From Parasedimentitalea huanghaiensis (GTDB lineage Bacteria > Pseudomonadota > Alphaproteobacteria > Rhodobacterales > Rhodobacteraceae): a stretch of DNA of 64,000 nucleotides. Positions 26,795-36,218 of the stretch are shown here, piece by piece. Position 1 is the first letter of the stretch; every line of letters begins with the position of its first letter. The notes below the pieces were generated by a model that worked only from the letters and a program-made list of their open reading frames with translations, was not told the origin of the DNA and did no database searches. A program made the position numbers and the translations under genes. The stretch is taken from the NCBI RefSeq assembly GCF_009753675.1, contig NZ_WQLV01000012.1:62001-126000 (forward strand), written 5' to 3'.

Positions 26795-27250
26795 ATGATT
26801 ACAAGACGCACTGTACTTGGACTATTTGCCACCACGCCAACTGCACTCGCCCTGTTTCCGAGAATGGCGTTGGCCCGTGAGCCCGAGGTTTTTCAAAATC
26901 CCGTCGCTATCAATTCCATCGACCCTGTTGGGTATTTCGAACAGGGAAAACCTGTTGTTGGTTCTGCGGATCACAAAGTGAATTGGGGCGGTGCTGAATG
27001 GCGTTTTTCGAGCAAGCGCAACGCTTCCAAGTTCGCGTCTGCCCCAGATTCTTATGTACCGGTTTTCGGAGGTTACTGCGCCTACGCGGCGTCACGCGGT
27101 TATCTTGCACCAACAATCCCCGAAGCCTGGACGATTTTCGACGAAAAGCTCTATCTCAACGCAAGTCTGCGAGCCCAAAAACTTTGGCGCAAAGAAATTC
27201 CCGGTAACATTGCTGCCGGGCTCAAGAACTGGCCCGGCATACTCGGATAA
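26795..27250 (+). CDS. YHS-domain protein with Tat-type signal
   Basis: A 151-aa protein with a twin-arginine-like leader (ITRRTVLGLFATTPTALAL). The YHS core includes INSIDPVGYFEQGKPVVG, EWRFSSKRNASKFASAPDSY and VPVFGGYCAYAASRGY. YHS domains are small metal-associated modules found in copper-transport ATPases and many exported proteins. Convergent with the DUF411 gene, 32 bases apart. Its location at the edge of the copper island suggests periplasmic copper binding, which is inference. Confidence 0.85.
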   Translation: MITRRTVLGLFATTPTALALFPRMALAREPEVFQNPVAINSIDPVGYFEQGKPVVGSADHKVNWGGAEWRFSSKRNASKFASAPDSYVPVFGGYCAYAASRGYLAPTIPEAWTIFDEKLYLNASLRAQKLWRKEIPGNIAAGLKNWPGILG

Positions 27251-27282
27251 TTGGTGACGTAAGACCCTGAAGGACAAAAAAA

Positions 27283-27759
27283 TCAGGCGGCTTCGTAACG
27301 GGCAAATACCTCAGTAGTTCCATCCTTGTAGAATAGGATGACATCATAAGCGTCCCGCTCGCTTTCCGGCCCCATGCCGGGAGAACCCCATGGCATTCCC
27401 GGGACCGAGAGGCCAAGAGCATCCGGACGTTCCGCCAAAAGCCGCTTTACATCGGACGGGGGCACATGCCCCTCAATCAAATACCCTTCGATAGACGCAG
27501 TGTGGCAGGAAGCTAGCTCTTCGGTGATCCCAGACTTGAGCTTGTGCCGGAACAGTTTTTCGTTCGTTGTCTCCTGAACTGAAACGTCGAACCCGGATCG
27601 CTTCATAATCTTGACCCAAGATCCGCAACAACCACAGCTTGGGTCTTTTAGCACCTGCATCTTAGGAGTGCCTTGTGCAATTGCGGGGGCTGCGGAAACG
27701 GCTGCGACAGCTAGCATTCCCTGTAACAGGTTTCTTCTGGTGAACGCGCTCGTGTTCAT
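27283..27759 (-). CDS. DUF411 metal-binding protein
   Basis: A 158-aa exported protein. The leader has FTRRNLLQGMLAVAAVSAAP (Tat-like). The family hallmark LKDPSCGCCGSWV appears at about residues 37-49, then ASCHTASIEGYLIEGHVPP and PGMPWGSPGMG. DUF411 proteins accompany copper-resistance genes and are thought to bind copper through the CxCC and Met/His motifs. It lies downstream of cueR on the same strand, separated by about 150 bases. Confidence 0.88.
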   Translation of the reverse strand: MNTSAFTRRNLLQGMLAVAAVSAAPAIAQGTPKMQVLKDPSCGCCGSWVKIMKRSGFDVSVQETTNEKLFRHKLKSGITEELASCHTASIEGYLIEGHVPPSDVKRLLAERPDALGLSVPGMPWGSPGMGPESERDAYDVILFYKDGTTEVFARYEAA

Positions 27760-27908
27760 TGTTCGCTCCTAATGGCGTCCTCGACGAATATCTCGTTCAA
27801 TCGCCCTAATGTATGAGGGGTTCCTAAGTGGTTTGCACGACACAGGCGTTGACACAGCGCAAATTGCGCTTAGGCAATTGTCTTGCGGTATCTGCAACCC
27901 ACGATGTT

Positions 27909-28316
27909 CTACGACAGAGATTTCGTAAGGACCGTATTGCCCAGGCTATCCAGGATCGGACAATCGGGTCGGTGATCCCCCGCACACTCGTCAATCAAAT
28001 GGGAAAGAGTTGCATGCATGGCTTTCAGATCTGCGATTTTGTCTTCTATTTCTTTTAGATTGTGCTGAGCGACTTGTTTAACATCAGCACTTGCTCGCGA
28101 TGTGTCATTGTACAGTTCTAGCAGGGTCCGGCAGTCTTCAATCGAAAAACCTAGCGAACGCGCACGACCGATGAATGCCAACTTATGCAGTTCCACGTTC
28201 TCGAAGTCGCGATAGCCGTTGGGCAGACGTTTGGGTTTGATAAAGCCGATATCTTCATAATATCGGATGGTCTTCGCTGGCAGGCCGGATTTGTCGGCCA
28301 CGTCACTGATATTCAT
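27909..28316 (-). CDS. cueR: Copper-responsive MerR-family regulator
   Basis: A 135-aa MerR-type activator. The N-terminal winged helix (MNISDVADKSGLPAKTIRYY) is followed by the dimerisation helix and a metal loop with C111 and C119 (CAGDHRPDCP), the spacing typical of Cu(I)/Ag(I)/Au(I) sensors. It is 14 bases downstream of copA, with GAGGAG before the start. It should bind the two dyads between copA and the CopZ-like gene, untwisting their 19-bp spacers when Cu(I) is bound. Confidence 0.93.
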   Translation of the reverse strand: MNISDVADKSGLPAKTIRYYEDIGFIKPKRLPNGYRDFENVELHKLAFIGRARSLGFSIEDCRTLLELYNDTSRASADVKQVAQHNLKEIEDKIADLKAMHATLSHLIDECAGDHRPDCPILDSLGNTVLTKSLS

Positions 28317-28330
28317 TGCCCATCTCCTCT

Positions 28331-30841
28331 TTAACTTGCAGGTGCGGACTTCAGGTTGAGATCGGAATTTTTCACTGTGTCATCCGCCCGGTCTACTGCG
28401 GGGCGGATCCACTTCAAACGCAAGGCATTTGTCAGGACGAATACGCTCGACAAGGCCATCGCAGCAGCGGCCAGAACAGGTGACAAAAGTGGGCCACCAA
28501 ACGGGTACAGAACCCCAGCTGCAACTGGGATCAGCAAAGTGTTGTAGCCAAAGGCCCAGAACAAGTTTTGACGGATATTGCGCATCGTCTGTTGGGAAAC
28601 ATCAATAGCATTCACCACGCCTAACAGGTCGCCCGACATAAGAACGACATCCGCCGCTTCGATGGCAACGTCTGTTCCAGTTCCAATTGCCACCCCGACA
28701 TCAGCAGCCGCCAGTGCAGGCGCATCGTTGATGCCATCCCCAACAAAGGCGAGCTTACCTCCGTCCGCACTCAGGCTCTCCAGCGCAGCAACCTTGCCCT
28801 GCGGCAGCACTTCAGCGACAACGTGATCGATACCAAGTTCTTCTGCGATGGCTTCAGCCGTCACCTGGTTATCACCAGTAATCATCGCCACTTTCAAACC
28901 CAGGCTGTGCAACGCCTTGATAGCCTGCGGTGTGGTCGGTTTGATCGGATCCGCCACCGCAATGACCGCTGCAACCTGACCGTCGATTGCGGCGTATAGC
29001 GGAGTTTTGCCCTTGGAGGCCAAAGTAGAGCTGTGCGCCGCCAAATCGCCGAGATCCAGCCCTTCCCTCGTCATCAACCGATCCGCGCCAATCAGCACGT
29101 CCCGCCCTTCGATCTGAGCTTTTACACCAAACCCGGTGATCGACGTGAACGAGTTGACCTCTGGCAGTGAAACTCCGCGTTCTTCTGCAGCAGCAACAAT
29201 AGCCTCGGCGATTGGGTGCTCGGAATTTCGCTCCACGGCCGCCACCATTCGCAACACGTCCGTTTCGTCCATTCCCTCCGCGAGGATCAGATCGGTGAGT
29301 GCTGGGCGTCCGGCGGTCAGCGTACCAGTCTTGTCAAGCGCAACGACGCCACTTTCCTGAAGCATCTGTAACGCGTCTCCCTTACGAAATAGAACGCCCA
29401 TCTCAGCCGCCCGCCCAGTGCCGACCATGATCGACGTCGGCGTCGCAAGGCCCATGGCACAGGGGCAAGCAATAATCAGAACCGCGACACCCGCGACCAA
29501 GGCCAGGCTCAGCGCCGGATCCGGCCCAAAGAGGAACCAGATCGCCACGGTCAGAAGAGCGACCACCATCACCGCTGGAACAAACCACTGCGTGATCCTG
29601 TCCACCATTCCCTGTATCGGCAGTTTGGCACCCTGGGCCTGCTCGACCATCCGAATAATCTGCGACAGCATCGTGTCACTGCCAACTTTCTCTGCCCGGA
29701 AGGTCAAGGCACCAGTTCCATTAACCGTTGCCCCAACCACGTTGGCACCTTCGGACTTTTCGACTGGCAGCGGCTCCCCTGTGATCATGCTTTCGTCAAC
29801 AAAGGATGAGCCGGTCAGGACCACACCATCAACAGAAATTTTTTCGCCTGGTCTAACATGTACGACATCGCCCGCGACGATTTCCTCGATCGGGCGTTCC
29901 ACGACAGTGCCGTCACGCTCAACCCGCGCGGTCTTGGCCTGCAACCCGACAAGCTTGCGAATTGCTTCACCAGTGCGCCCCTTTGCCCTGGCCTCAAGCA
30001 ACCGCCCAAGCAGGATGAGGACCACAATTACTGCTGCCGCCTCATAATAGACATTGGCAGTCCCTTCGGGGAGCATGGTCGGCGCAAATGTGGACACCAG
30101 TGAAAACCCGAAAGCAGCTGATGTCCCAAGCGCCACAAGGGAGTTCATGTCCGGCGCGCCTTTGAAAAGGGCCGGATACCCCTTGGTGTAAAATTGCAGC
30201 CCTGGACCAAACAGCACAATGGTCGTCAACAGAAACTGCAGGAAATAGCTGGTTTGCAGCCCGATCGTCGAGACGATGAGATGATGCATCCCTGGAAGTA
30301 CATGGCTGCCCATTTCAATGATGAAGACCGGCAGTGCCAGCACTGCGGCAAACAAAGTCCGGCGCGCCAGTGACCTGATTTCATCTGCCTTGCGGTCTGC
30401 CTTGTCGGACGTCTCGGCCGTTTTGACCTGGGCCGGGTATCCTGCCGCACTGGCCAAGGCAGCTATTTCCGCTGGTGATATTGCGCCGTCCGCAAATCGT
30501 ACGGTCGCGGTTTCCGCTGCTAAGTTCACCGATGCAGTCATCACTCCTTCGGCCTGCGCGAGGGCACGCTCAACACGCCCCACACAGGACGCGCAAGACA
30601 TTTCCTGCACATCGAGTGTCACCTCATCGACGACTGCTGGGTACCCCGCATCTTGCAGCACTCCAACCAGATCCACCGTGGAAACTCTGCTATCATGAGT
30701 GATCAGAGCACTTTCATTCGCCAAGTTTACGGTAGCTTCTGTCACACCTGGAACCACACTCAGAGCACGCTGGACGCGGCCCACACACGAAGCGCAACTC
30801 ATCCCTTCGATCTGGAACTGGGTTGTATGTAAATCTGTCAT
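28331..30841 (-). CDS. copA: Cu(+)-exporting P1B-type ATPase
   Basis: An 836-aa inner-membrane copper pump. Two N-terminal HMA domains carry GMSCASC (C16, C19) and EMSCASC (C83, C86). Eight membrane segments follow in the P1B pattern. The intramembrane ion motif is [11 protein letters not shown], the phosphorylation motif DKTGTLTAG, the actuator TGE ([10 protein letters not shown]), and the hinge [11 protein letters not shown]. It exports Cu(I) from the cytoplasm to the periplasm, where the multicopper oxidase and cytochromes encoded nearby can act on it. It heads the copA-cueR operon under a MerR-type promoter. Confidence 0.96.
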   Translation of the reverse strand: MTDLHTTQFQIEGMSCASCVGRVQRALSVVPGVTEATVNLANESALITHDSRVSTVDLVGVLQDAGYPAVVDEVTLDVQEMSCASCVGRVERALAQAEGVMTASVNLAAETATVRFADGAISPAEIAALASAAGYPAQVKTAETSDKADRKADEIRSLARRTLFAAVLALPVFIIEMGSHVLPGMHHLIVSTIGLQTSYFLQFLLTTIVLFGPGLQFYTKGYPALFKGAPDMNSLVALGTSAAFGFSLVSTFAPTMLPEGTANVYYEAAAVIVVLILLGRLLEARAKGRTGEAIRKLVGLQAKTARVERDGTVVERPIEEIVAGDVVHVRPGEKISVDGVVLTGSSFVDESMITGEPLPVEKSEGANVVGATVNGTGALTFRAEKVGSDTMLSQIIRMVEQAQGAKLPIQGMVDRITQWFVPAVMVVALLTVAIWFLFGPDPALSLALVAGVAVLIIACPCAMGLATPTSIMVGTGRAAEMGVLFRKGDALQMLQESGVVALDKTGTLTAGRPALTDLILAEGMDETDVLRMVAAVERNSEHPIAEAIVAAAEERGVSLPEVNSFTSITGFGVKAQIEGRDVLIGADRLMTREGLDLGDLAAHSSTLASKGKTPLYAAIDGQVAAVIAVADPIKPTTPQAIKALHSLGLKVAMITGDNQVTAEAIAEELGIDHVVAEVLPQGKVAALESLSADGGKLAFVGDGINDAPALAAADVGVAIGTGTDVAIEAADVVLMSGDLLGVVNAIDVSQQTMRNIRQNLFWAFGYNTLLIPVAAGVLYPFGGPLLSPVLAAAAMALSSVFVLTNALRLKWIRPAVDRADDTVKNSDLNLKSAPAS

Positions 30842-30871
30842 GTCGACACCATCAAAAATTTAGATGATCAC

Positions 30872-30902
30872 TACATAGGGCCTCCAGCAACTGGAAGGTC
30901 AA
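30872..30902 (-). promoter_or_regulatory. CueR-type copA promoter and operator
   Basis: On the minus strand, -35 TTGACC (30902-30897) and -10 TATGTA (30877-30872) are separated by 19 bp, the over-long spacer used by MerR regulators. The spacer holds the dyad CTTCCAG-TTG-CTGGAGG. copA starts 31 bases downstream of the -10. Confidence 0.85.
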
Positions 30903-30972
30903 GGTGTGTCGAGCATCTTTTGACTGGAAAAATTTATGTCCTGTCAAACCGCACAATAAGCTGTTTTTCAAC

Positions 30973-31003
30973 TTGACCTTCCAGCATAGGAAGGGGGTAG
31001 CGA
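30973..31003 (+). promoter_or_regulatory. Second CueR-type promoter, facing the CopZ-like gene
   Basis: On the plus strand, TTGACC (30973-30978), a 19-bp spacer with CTTCC-AGCATA-GGAAG, and a weak -10 TAGCGA (30998-31003) precede the CopZ-like start at 31032. Together with the copA promoter it gives a divergent pair of CueR sites. Confidence 0.7.
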
Positions 31004-31031
31004 CGGGATCAAACGAGATAGGAGAACTACA

Positions 31032-31232
31032 ATGTCCACCTTTGCCGTCCCAGACAGTAGCTGCGGCCACTGCAAATCTGCCATCCAAAAAGCAATTGCC
31101 TCTGCGGATGCAACCGCAACGATTGTATTTGACATGGAAGCACGCAAAATAGACGTTTCCAGCGCGCTGTCCGTTTAAGACCTGTCCGCATTGATTGAAA
31201 AAGAAGGCTATCCGAACAACGTGACTGCCTAG
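31032..31232 (+). pseudogene. CopZ-like copper chaperone interrupted by a stop codon
   Basis: An HMA-type small protein starting MSTFAVPDSSCGHCKSAI, with the metal motif CGHC and AGGAG before the ATG. Codon 49 (31176-31178) is TAA. The same frame then continues DLSALIEKEGYPNNVTA to a proper stop at 31230-31232, exactly the expected end of a CopZ of about 66 residues. A single substitution of a Gln, Glu or Lys codon would restore it. The 48-residue product would keep the metal site but lose the last helix and strand. Confidence 0.8.
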
Positions 31233-31359
31233 TTTGATGACAAAATTGAACCGAGGCATTTCCACAATTTAGTCAACTCAGCAAGACCGTTTGCAACAGC
31301 TGCGGTCTCTGCCGCGGTTCCTAACGATACAGCGTTCGAATTCTGGTAACATCAAAACC

Positions 31360-32001
31360 ATGGAACGTTACTTTTCTTCATCTTCGCCTGGATTTGAGTT
31401 TGCCCGAAACACGCTGATTGTTAGTTTGCTGGGCATGGCTCCGCTGCTGGTTCTTTATGTATTTTTGACACCGGGTTTTGCGGCACATCTCGCAACTGGC
31501 GGACCTGCTTTATCCCGCTTCATGCGCCAAATTATTACCAATGGGCTCCCGGTGGTGTTTGCCGTCAACTATATCGGTTTCTTCGTTTTCGCGATCATTG
31601 TCGAGAGACCCAACCGGCCACACCTACGTCAACTTATGTTCGCCATTGATCTGCCACTGCGCATAACAGTTTTTGTATTCATCCATGCCATAATCTACGT
31701 ATTGTCGGCTGACTGGTTCGGGTCATTTGGCGGCAGCAAATCTACAGCTTTAGGGGTTGTAGCCCCAACGTTGGCGCGTTCGGCACTCTTCGAAAACATC
31801 TCAGGGGTTTACCTTTATGCGGTGTTACTCGCGTCCCTGCCCATCTATGCGGCGATTTTCGAAAAAACTTTCCATAGACGTTCCTTCATTGGGCGCATTC
31901 CAATAAGCCTTGCGCGTTGGCTCCTTGCCTTAATAGCATGCAGCACCTTCGCACTTATCCTAACGGGGCTAGCAACGTTGATTATGTGGTATCAGGATTA
32001 G
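31360..32001 (+). CDS. Hypothetical multi-pass membrane protein
   Basis: A 213-aa protein from ATG 31360 (MERYFSSSSPGFEFARN), with about five hydrophobic segments: LIVSLLGMAPLLVLYVFL, GLPVVFAVNYIGFFVFAI, an amphipathic third near ITVFVFIHAIIYVL, a fourth near VYLYAVLLASLPIYAAI, and a fifth at the C-terminus. No catalytic or metal motif is evident. It lies between the broken CopZ-like gene and a DsbA-like remnant. I do not recognise the family. Confidence 0.6.
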   Translation: MERYFSSSSPGFEFARNTLIVSLLGMAPLLVLYVFLTPGFAAHLATGGPALSRFMRQIITNGLPVVFAVNYIGFFVFAIIVERPNRPHLRQLMFAIDLPLRITVFVFIHAIIYVLSADWFGSFGGSKSTALGVVAPTLARSALFENISGVYLYAVLLASLPIYAAIFEKTFHRRSFIGRIPISLARWLLALIACSTFALILTGLATLIMWYQD

Positions 32002-32012
32002 AAGTGAAAATT

Positions 32013-32166
32013 CACCACTTTCCACCATCAATTGTGGTGGCTGGGCGAACCCGTGCGCAAGTTCGTCACCAATTACAAACAATGGGGTGCCGTTAAAGCC
32101 CATCACCCAAGCAAGCTCCATGGAGGTCCTGAAATGTTCGTCGATCTCTGCTTTTAGTTCCTCATG
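32013..32166 (-). pseudogene. DsbA-like thioredoxin-fold protein, C-terminal remnant
   Basis: The minus-strand frame reads HEELKAEIDEHFRTSMELAW, then VMGFNGTPLFVIGDELAHGF. This is the C-terminal signature of exported DsbA/Com1-like disulfide oxidoreductases (helix, then G(x)GTPxFVIGD with the cis-proline). The N-terminal half with the CxxC active site is missing, a stop lies just upstream (near 32174), and the end is degraded. It is a leftover of a gene once downstream of the multicopper oxidase. Confidence 0.65.
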
Positions 32167-32188
32167 ATATCCCTATTCCTAATGTGTT

Positions 32189-33583
32189 TCATTCAACGTT
32201 GACCCAAGTCGCCATGCCCGAAGCCGAGTGGCCCAACATATGGCAGTGAAAAATCCACTTGCCCGAGCCACCAGCGACAAAGGCAATTTCACGAGCTTCA
32301 TCCGGGAACACCAGCAGCGTATCCCTGAGCGGTCCCATATCGCCATTGTCCAAAACCTCTCGTACATGCATCCCGTGCAGGTGCATCGCATGCGGAAAAG
32401 CGGTGTCGTTGCGGATATTTATTCGAGCTGTTTCTCCGACGGAGAGATCCGCCAAAGGCGTTTCCGTCATGCCAACCACACCATTGAAAGACCAGAACTG
32501 ATTGGCGTTTATCAGCGCCCGAAAACCCATATCCTTGCCATTGAACTTAGCTCTCTCCAGTCCCCCCATGGCACCGCCTTCCATGTGCAATTCAAATCGG
32601 CGTGCTGTCTCTATACCAGGGACATCCATATCGGGGTTCGGCGGAAGCGCTTTAGGAACATCACGCCGAAGACGGGATGTGGGGTCAGAGCCAACAGGAA
32701 AGGTCACCTGAGAGTACCCTTCTCCGTCATCTACGCGCACCAGATGAGCTGTTTCTCCAGCATCTGCGATGACGTCTACAAACAGGTCCACCCTTTGTCC
32801 CGGAGCAAGCAAGAAAGGCCCATCAACTTTTTCCGGAACCTCTAAGGGCATACCGTCATAGGCCATGACCCATCCATCGAACCCAGCGAGGCTAAGCTGG
32901 AAGATACGGGCGTTAGCCGCGTTAATCAGACGCAAGCGCAAGCGTTGGTTTTGTCCGACCGGAATTTCGGTGAAAGCGGCTCCGTTGGTTGCAATATAAT
33001 TACCTCGGCGTCCCGCATGGCTCCTGTCGTGGCCGGATGCATAGTCGGAGTCCAACTGAGCCGTTTCTGTATCAAGCAACCAGTCATCAAGGATCAGGAC
33101 TTCGTCCCGATCAACATCCACCGGTTCTGCTTCATCTACAATCAGCGCACCATACAAACCTCGCGCAACCTGTTCGACCGACTTGTTGTGGGCGTGATAC
33201 CAGTAGGTTCCCGCGTCACGAGCAACAAAATCATAATCAAACGTGTCCCCTGGCTCCACAGCGTCCTGGGTCAGACCGGCAACCCCATCCATTGCATTGT
33301 CGATACGCAGACCGTGCCAGTGAACCGAACTGGGTTGCGGCAACTCATTAACGAAACGCCGGGTAATCCGATCACCTTGCTGCGCCCGAATTAGTGTACC
33401 AGGAATTTTTCCGTCATACCCCCAGATACTCGTCTGAGGGTATTTAGAAGGCGCGAGCTGAACGTTTGCGAGCTTCGCCGTCAGATGTGTCGGTTCTGCT
33501 GCGGCGGTCAAAAGCGTCGGGCTCAAGCCGCCAACTCCTAACGCAGCCCCCAAGCACAGGACATCCCGTCTTGTTTTGTTCAT
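32189..33583 (-). CDS. Multicopper oxidase (CueO/CopA-type)
   Basis: A 464-aa exported oxidase. ATG 33583 follows AAGGAATTGG and starts a Tat signal (MNKTRRDVLCLGAALGVGG). All copper-ligand motifs are present in order: SVHWHGLRIDN, YWYHAHNK, HAMHLHGMHV and WIFHCHMLGHSASGM, defining the type 1, 2 and 3 sites. Such enzymes oxidise Cu(I) to less toxic Cu(II) in the periplasm. No long Met-rich insert like that of E. coli CueO is seen. It is the last gene of a minus-strand operon with two cytochromes c. Confidence 0.92.
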   Translation of the reverse strand: MNKTRRDVLCLGAALGVGGLSPTLLTAAAEPTHLTAKLANVQLAPSKYPQTSIWGYDGKIPGTLIRAQQGDRITRRFVNELPQPSSVHWHGLRIDNAMDGVAGLTQDAVEPGDTFDYDFVARDAGTYWYHAHNKSVEQVARGLYGALIVDEAEPVDVDRDEVLILDDWLLDTETAQLDSDYASGHDRSHAGRRGNYIATNGAAFTEIPVGQNQRLRLRLINAANARIFQLSLAGFDGWVMAYDGMPLEVPEKVDGPFLLAPGQRVDLFVDVIADAGETAHLVRVDDGEGYSQVTFPVGSDPTSRLRRDVPKALPPNPDMDVPGIETARRFELHMEGGAMGGLERAKFNGKDMGFRALINANQFWSFNGVVGMTETPLADLSVGETARINIRNDTAFPHAMHLHGMHVREVLDNGDMGPLRDTLLVFPDEAREIAFVAGGSGKWIFHCHMLGHSASGMATWVNVE

Positions 33584-33637
33584 TCCAATTCCTTTCAGTC
33601 GGAGGCAGGCGAACACGCCTGCCTCCGAGTTTTGGTC

Positions 33638-34540
33638 TTAGCCGCCTTCATGGACATCCATAAGATAAGTCGCGATGGCAGTACGGTCGGCATCGGTCAG
33701 GAAGCTGGTGCCATAGTTCACCACCTCTCCCATTCCTCCTCCGAAAACATCGCCATCCGGCATGATCCCCGAGCGCAATCCGTAGGCTAGAGACTCCACC
33801 GTCCAGCCGCGTTCACGCAACGTTTCGGCATCAATTGCTGGCGACTTGTCTCCGCCAGGCAGATCGGCGTTGCCCTGAAAATGCTCTGTATCGGACATTC
33901 GGGCACCGGCAAAATTGCGCCCTGTATGGCACGCCGCGCAATGCGCTGCGCCTTCTACCAATTCCCTACCTCGGTTCCATATGCCATCGTTGCCAGGGAC
34001 AGGATCGGTATGCGGAGGTTCCAGGAAAGCAGCCCGCCAGAGCTTCATCCCCCATCGCTGATTAAAGGGAAACATCAATTCAGGTTCACGCGAGGGAGTG
34101 TCACTGGCAGGAACTGTCTGAAATGCGGCCCAAAGGTCCACGATCTCCTGATCCGTGAAGTTCATATAAAACGGATAGGGAAAAGCCGGATAATAGGGTG
34201 AACCATCAGGGGAAATCCCTTGCCGAACCGCTACGGCAAACTTCTGCACATCCCAGTCTCCGATCCCCTCTTGGGAATCGGTAGTTAGGTTGGGAGAATA
34301 GATCGCACCAAACGGTGTTTCCAGCTGAACGCCCCCTGCAAGAGGTGCTCCACCACTTCTGAAGTCGGAGTGGCAAGCGATACAGCCGCTGGCCCGTGCC
34401 AGGTATGCACCACGGTTTACGTCTCCCTCCAACTCAATCAAGGGAGGTGGCAAAACCCCGATCGGCCAGGCGATGACCGCGCCTAAGCCTGTTGCGGCTG
34501 CAATCGCCGCAACCAAGCCAACACGAAAAAAGCTTGTCAT
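33638..34540 (-). CDS. Diheme cytochrome c, membrane-anchored
   Basis: A 300-aa protein with an N-terminal anchor or signal (about residues 6-28) and two class I heme sites: CIACH near residue 53 and CAACH near 200. Each is followed by a candidate Met ligand region. The sequence resembles cytochrome subunits of periplasmic dehydrogenases. The gene is 54 bases upstream of the multicopper oxidase, so it may carry electrons to or from copper-oxidising partners or to the respiratory chain. Confidence 0.87.
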   Translation of the reverse strand: MTSFFRVGLVAAIAAATGLGAVIAWPIGVLPPPLIELEGDVNRGAYLARASGCIACHSDFRSGGAPLAGGVQLETPFGAIYSPNLTTDSQEGIGDWDVQKFAVAVRQGISPDGSPYYPAFPYPFYMNFTDQEIVDLWAAFQTVPASDTPSREPELMFPFNQRWGMKLWRAAFLEPPHTDPVPGNDGIWNRGRELVEGAAHCAACHTGRNFAGARMSDTEHFQGNADLPGGDKSPAIDAETLRERGWTVESLAYGLRSGIMPDGDVFGGGMGEVVNYGTSFLTDADRTAIATYLMDVHEGG

Positions 34541-34550
34541 GGCACACCTA

Positions 34551-35141
34551 TCAATTCTCGACCCGATAACGGGTATGACAGGTTGAGCAAGCCTGACTCA
34601 GCATCAAAAAAACACTATCTGCGGGCATCTTGGACAGGCTATCAAGGTCGCGCATACCGGACATGCCGCCCTGCATCATCATACCGCCTTGCATCATTGA
34701 GCCACTTTGGGTGCCCATCATACCGCCCTGCATCATCGAGCCGCTTTGTGTGTCTGCCGCCATCATTAGTCCGTTTTCTGACGCCAGCGCTAAACCTTCC
34801 GAATAGCTGTTCAACTGCTCTGCTAGATCTTGGAAGTCAGACCAGTTCTCCCAGATCTCAGGTCGAGCCTCAGACGGTTTATCCAGACTACCCTCTGGGA
34901 AAAGTTCCGTAAGTGCTGCCCCTGCATGATTGCCGATTACATTCGCTTGTTGGCCGATCACAGCTGCGTCGTAGGGCGTCTTGCCCTGCATAATGGGTGT
35001 GAGCACCTTCATGGCATCCTTAATTGCCGCCATTGCGTCCATGCGCTGTTTAACGACACCAGTTGCGCCACCATGTGCAAATGCAGCAGCCGCAATCATT
35101 GATGCCGCTGCGGCACCGGCTAGAATCCTAGAAGCTTTCAT
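34551..35141 (-). CDS. Cytochrome c'-like protein with methionine-rich insert
   Basis: A 196-aa exported protein. A four-helix-type class II cytochrome c layout ends with the heme site ACSTCHTRYRVEN at the C-terminus. Between the third and fourth helices is a repeated Met/Gly stretch (about residues 130-160) with GSMMQGGMMGTQ repeated. Met-rich motifs of this kind bind Cu(I) in CueO, CusF and similar proteins. The insert is unusual for cytochrome c' and suggests coupling of copper binding to electron transfer. Confidence 0.85.
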   Translation of the reverse strand: MKASRILAGAAAASMIAAAAFAHGGATGVVKQRMDAMAAIKDAMKVLTPIMQGKTPYDAAVIGQQANVIGNHAGAALTELFPEGSLDKPSEARPEIWENWSDFQDLAEQLNSYSEGLALASENGLMMAADTQSGSMMQGGMMGTQSGSMMQGGMMMQGGMSGMRDLDSLSKMPADSVFLMLSQACSTCHTRYRVEN

Positions 35142-35197
35142 AATCTTGTCCTGTATGACTTTTGTCCACGCGCCAGTCCGGCGCCTCGCTTTGTCGT

Positions 35198-35533
35198 TCA
35201 GGACGCGAATCTGGGTGGAGGTGGCTCAAGTCCGAAAGGCGACAGGGCAAGTGTCGAATATGAAGGAACCGTGACTTTAGAAGCAAATTCAGTCAATTCG
35301 GGCGGCAAAGGTGACACAACGATCACCGCAACACCAGCGCAAAAGGCTCCACCATGACAATGGCCAGGATGCCCTTCTTCCTCATGCACAGTGTCCTCAA
35401 AACTCTGTGCAACGACATTTATAGGCTCATGACCGCTATGGGCTGAAGCATCGCCAGGAAGAAAGCTTAGCATCATCAAAAAAAGCACACTGTAAAACAC
35501 TGAAGTCCAAGATAATTGCCGCTTCCATGTCAT
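35198..35533 (-). CDS. Small exported histidine-rich protein
   Basis: A 111-aa protein with a signal peptide or anchor (SVFYSVLFLMMLSFLPGDASA). The segment after cleavage is His-rich (HSGHEP, then EEEGHPGHCHGGAFC) with two cysteines. A hydrophobic stretch and proline-rich end (GLEPPPPRF) follow. I do not recognise a named family, though such proteins recur at the start of copper-resistance operons. It is the first gene of the cytochrome/multicopper-oxidase operon and could be a periplasmic copper scavenger. Confidence 0.65.
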   Translation of the reverse strand: MTWKRQLSWTSVFYSVLFLMMLSFLPGDASAHSGHEPINVVAQSFEDTVHEEEGHPGHCHGGAFCAGVAVIVVSPLPPELTEFASKVTVPSYSTLALSPFGLEPPPPRFAS

Positions 35534-35724
35534 GGATTAGATAGCTCCAAATCCGGCCAAAAGTATTTTTCCCAGAGAAACACTGCCTTGCAGCCCCTTG
35601 TCAGTCAATCCTTGGGCCACAAAAGGGCGTTCAATTCGTAACCCAACTCGGAACAGGCCTGTTGTGGCTTGGCCCTTTACACAGTTCTGTACCATCAAGT
35701 TGTCACCTATCTATTACGATCAAT

Positions 35725-36183
35725 TCAGTTAATTCCGTTCGTGCGCTGCAGCTCGCGAACATAGGCAACGATCCCACGCACATCCCCTTTGGTCAGACCT
35801 TCTACTGGTGGCATGTCTCCGTACCGCCAGTGATGCGCGCGTACGCCGTTCTGCACAGCAAGTTGAAAAGCCATATCGCCGTGGTGAGAAGGCTCATAAA
35901 TCTTGTGTACCAATGGCGGAGCAAATCCCTCCCTACCCGTCGCATTATCACCGTGACAGTCCGAGCATTTAACATCAAAAGCCCGTTTCCCAACCTGTGC
36001 CAGGGTCGAAAACTCTGATGGTACTTTGATCTGAGCGATGGGATCACCTTCAGACAACTGACTGGTATCAGGTGGTGTCATCGAATGACCCTGCTGCGTA
36101 CCCGTTGCCTGAAAGCTTTGCCAACCCACTACAACTAGGCCTCCGATAAGCACGCCCCCAATTGCTACACCCAAAATATTCAA
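35725..36183 (-). CDS. Membrane-anchored class I cytochrome c
   Basis: A 152-aa protein with an N-terminal anchor (LGVAIGGVLIGGLVVVGW), a Met/His-bearing linker, one heme site KCSDCHG near residue 75 and a distal Met in GDMPPVEGL. Size and layout are those of small electron carriers. It lies 35 bases downstream of the L,D-transpeptidase gene, and about 190 bases upstream of the other copper operon. Confidence 0.87.
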   Translation of the reverse strand: MNILGVAIGGVLIGGLVVVGWQSFQATGTQQGHSMTPPDTSQLSEGDPIAQIKVPSEFSTLAQVGKRAFDVKCSDCHGDNATGREGFAPPLVHKIYEPSHHGDMAFQLAVQNGVRAHHWRYGDMPPVEGLTKGDVRGIVAYVRELQRTNGIN

Positions 36184-36218
36184 ACCTACACTCCTTGTCT
36201 TCTGTCGAAGCCTTGCTT

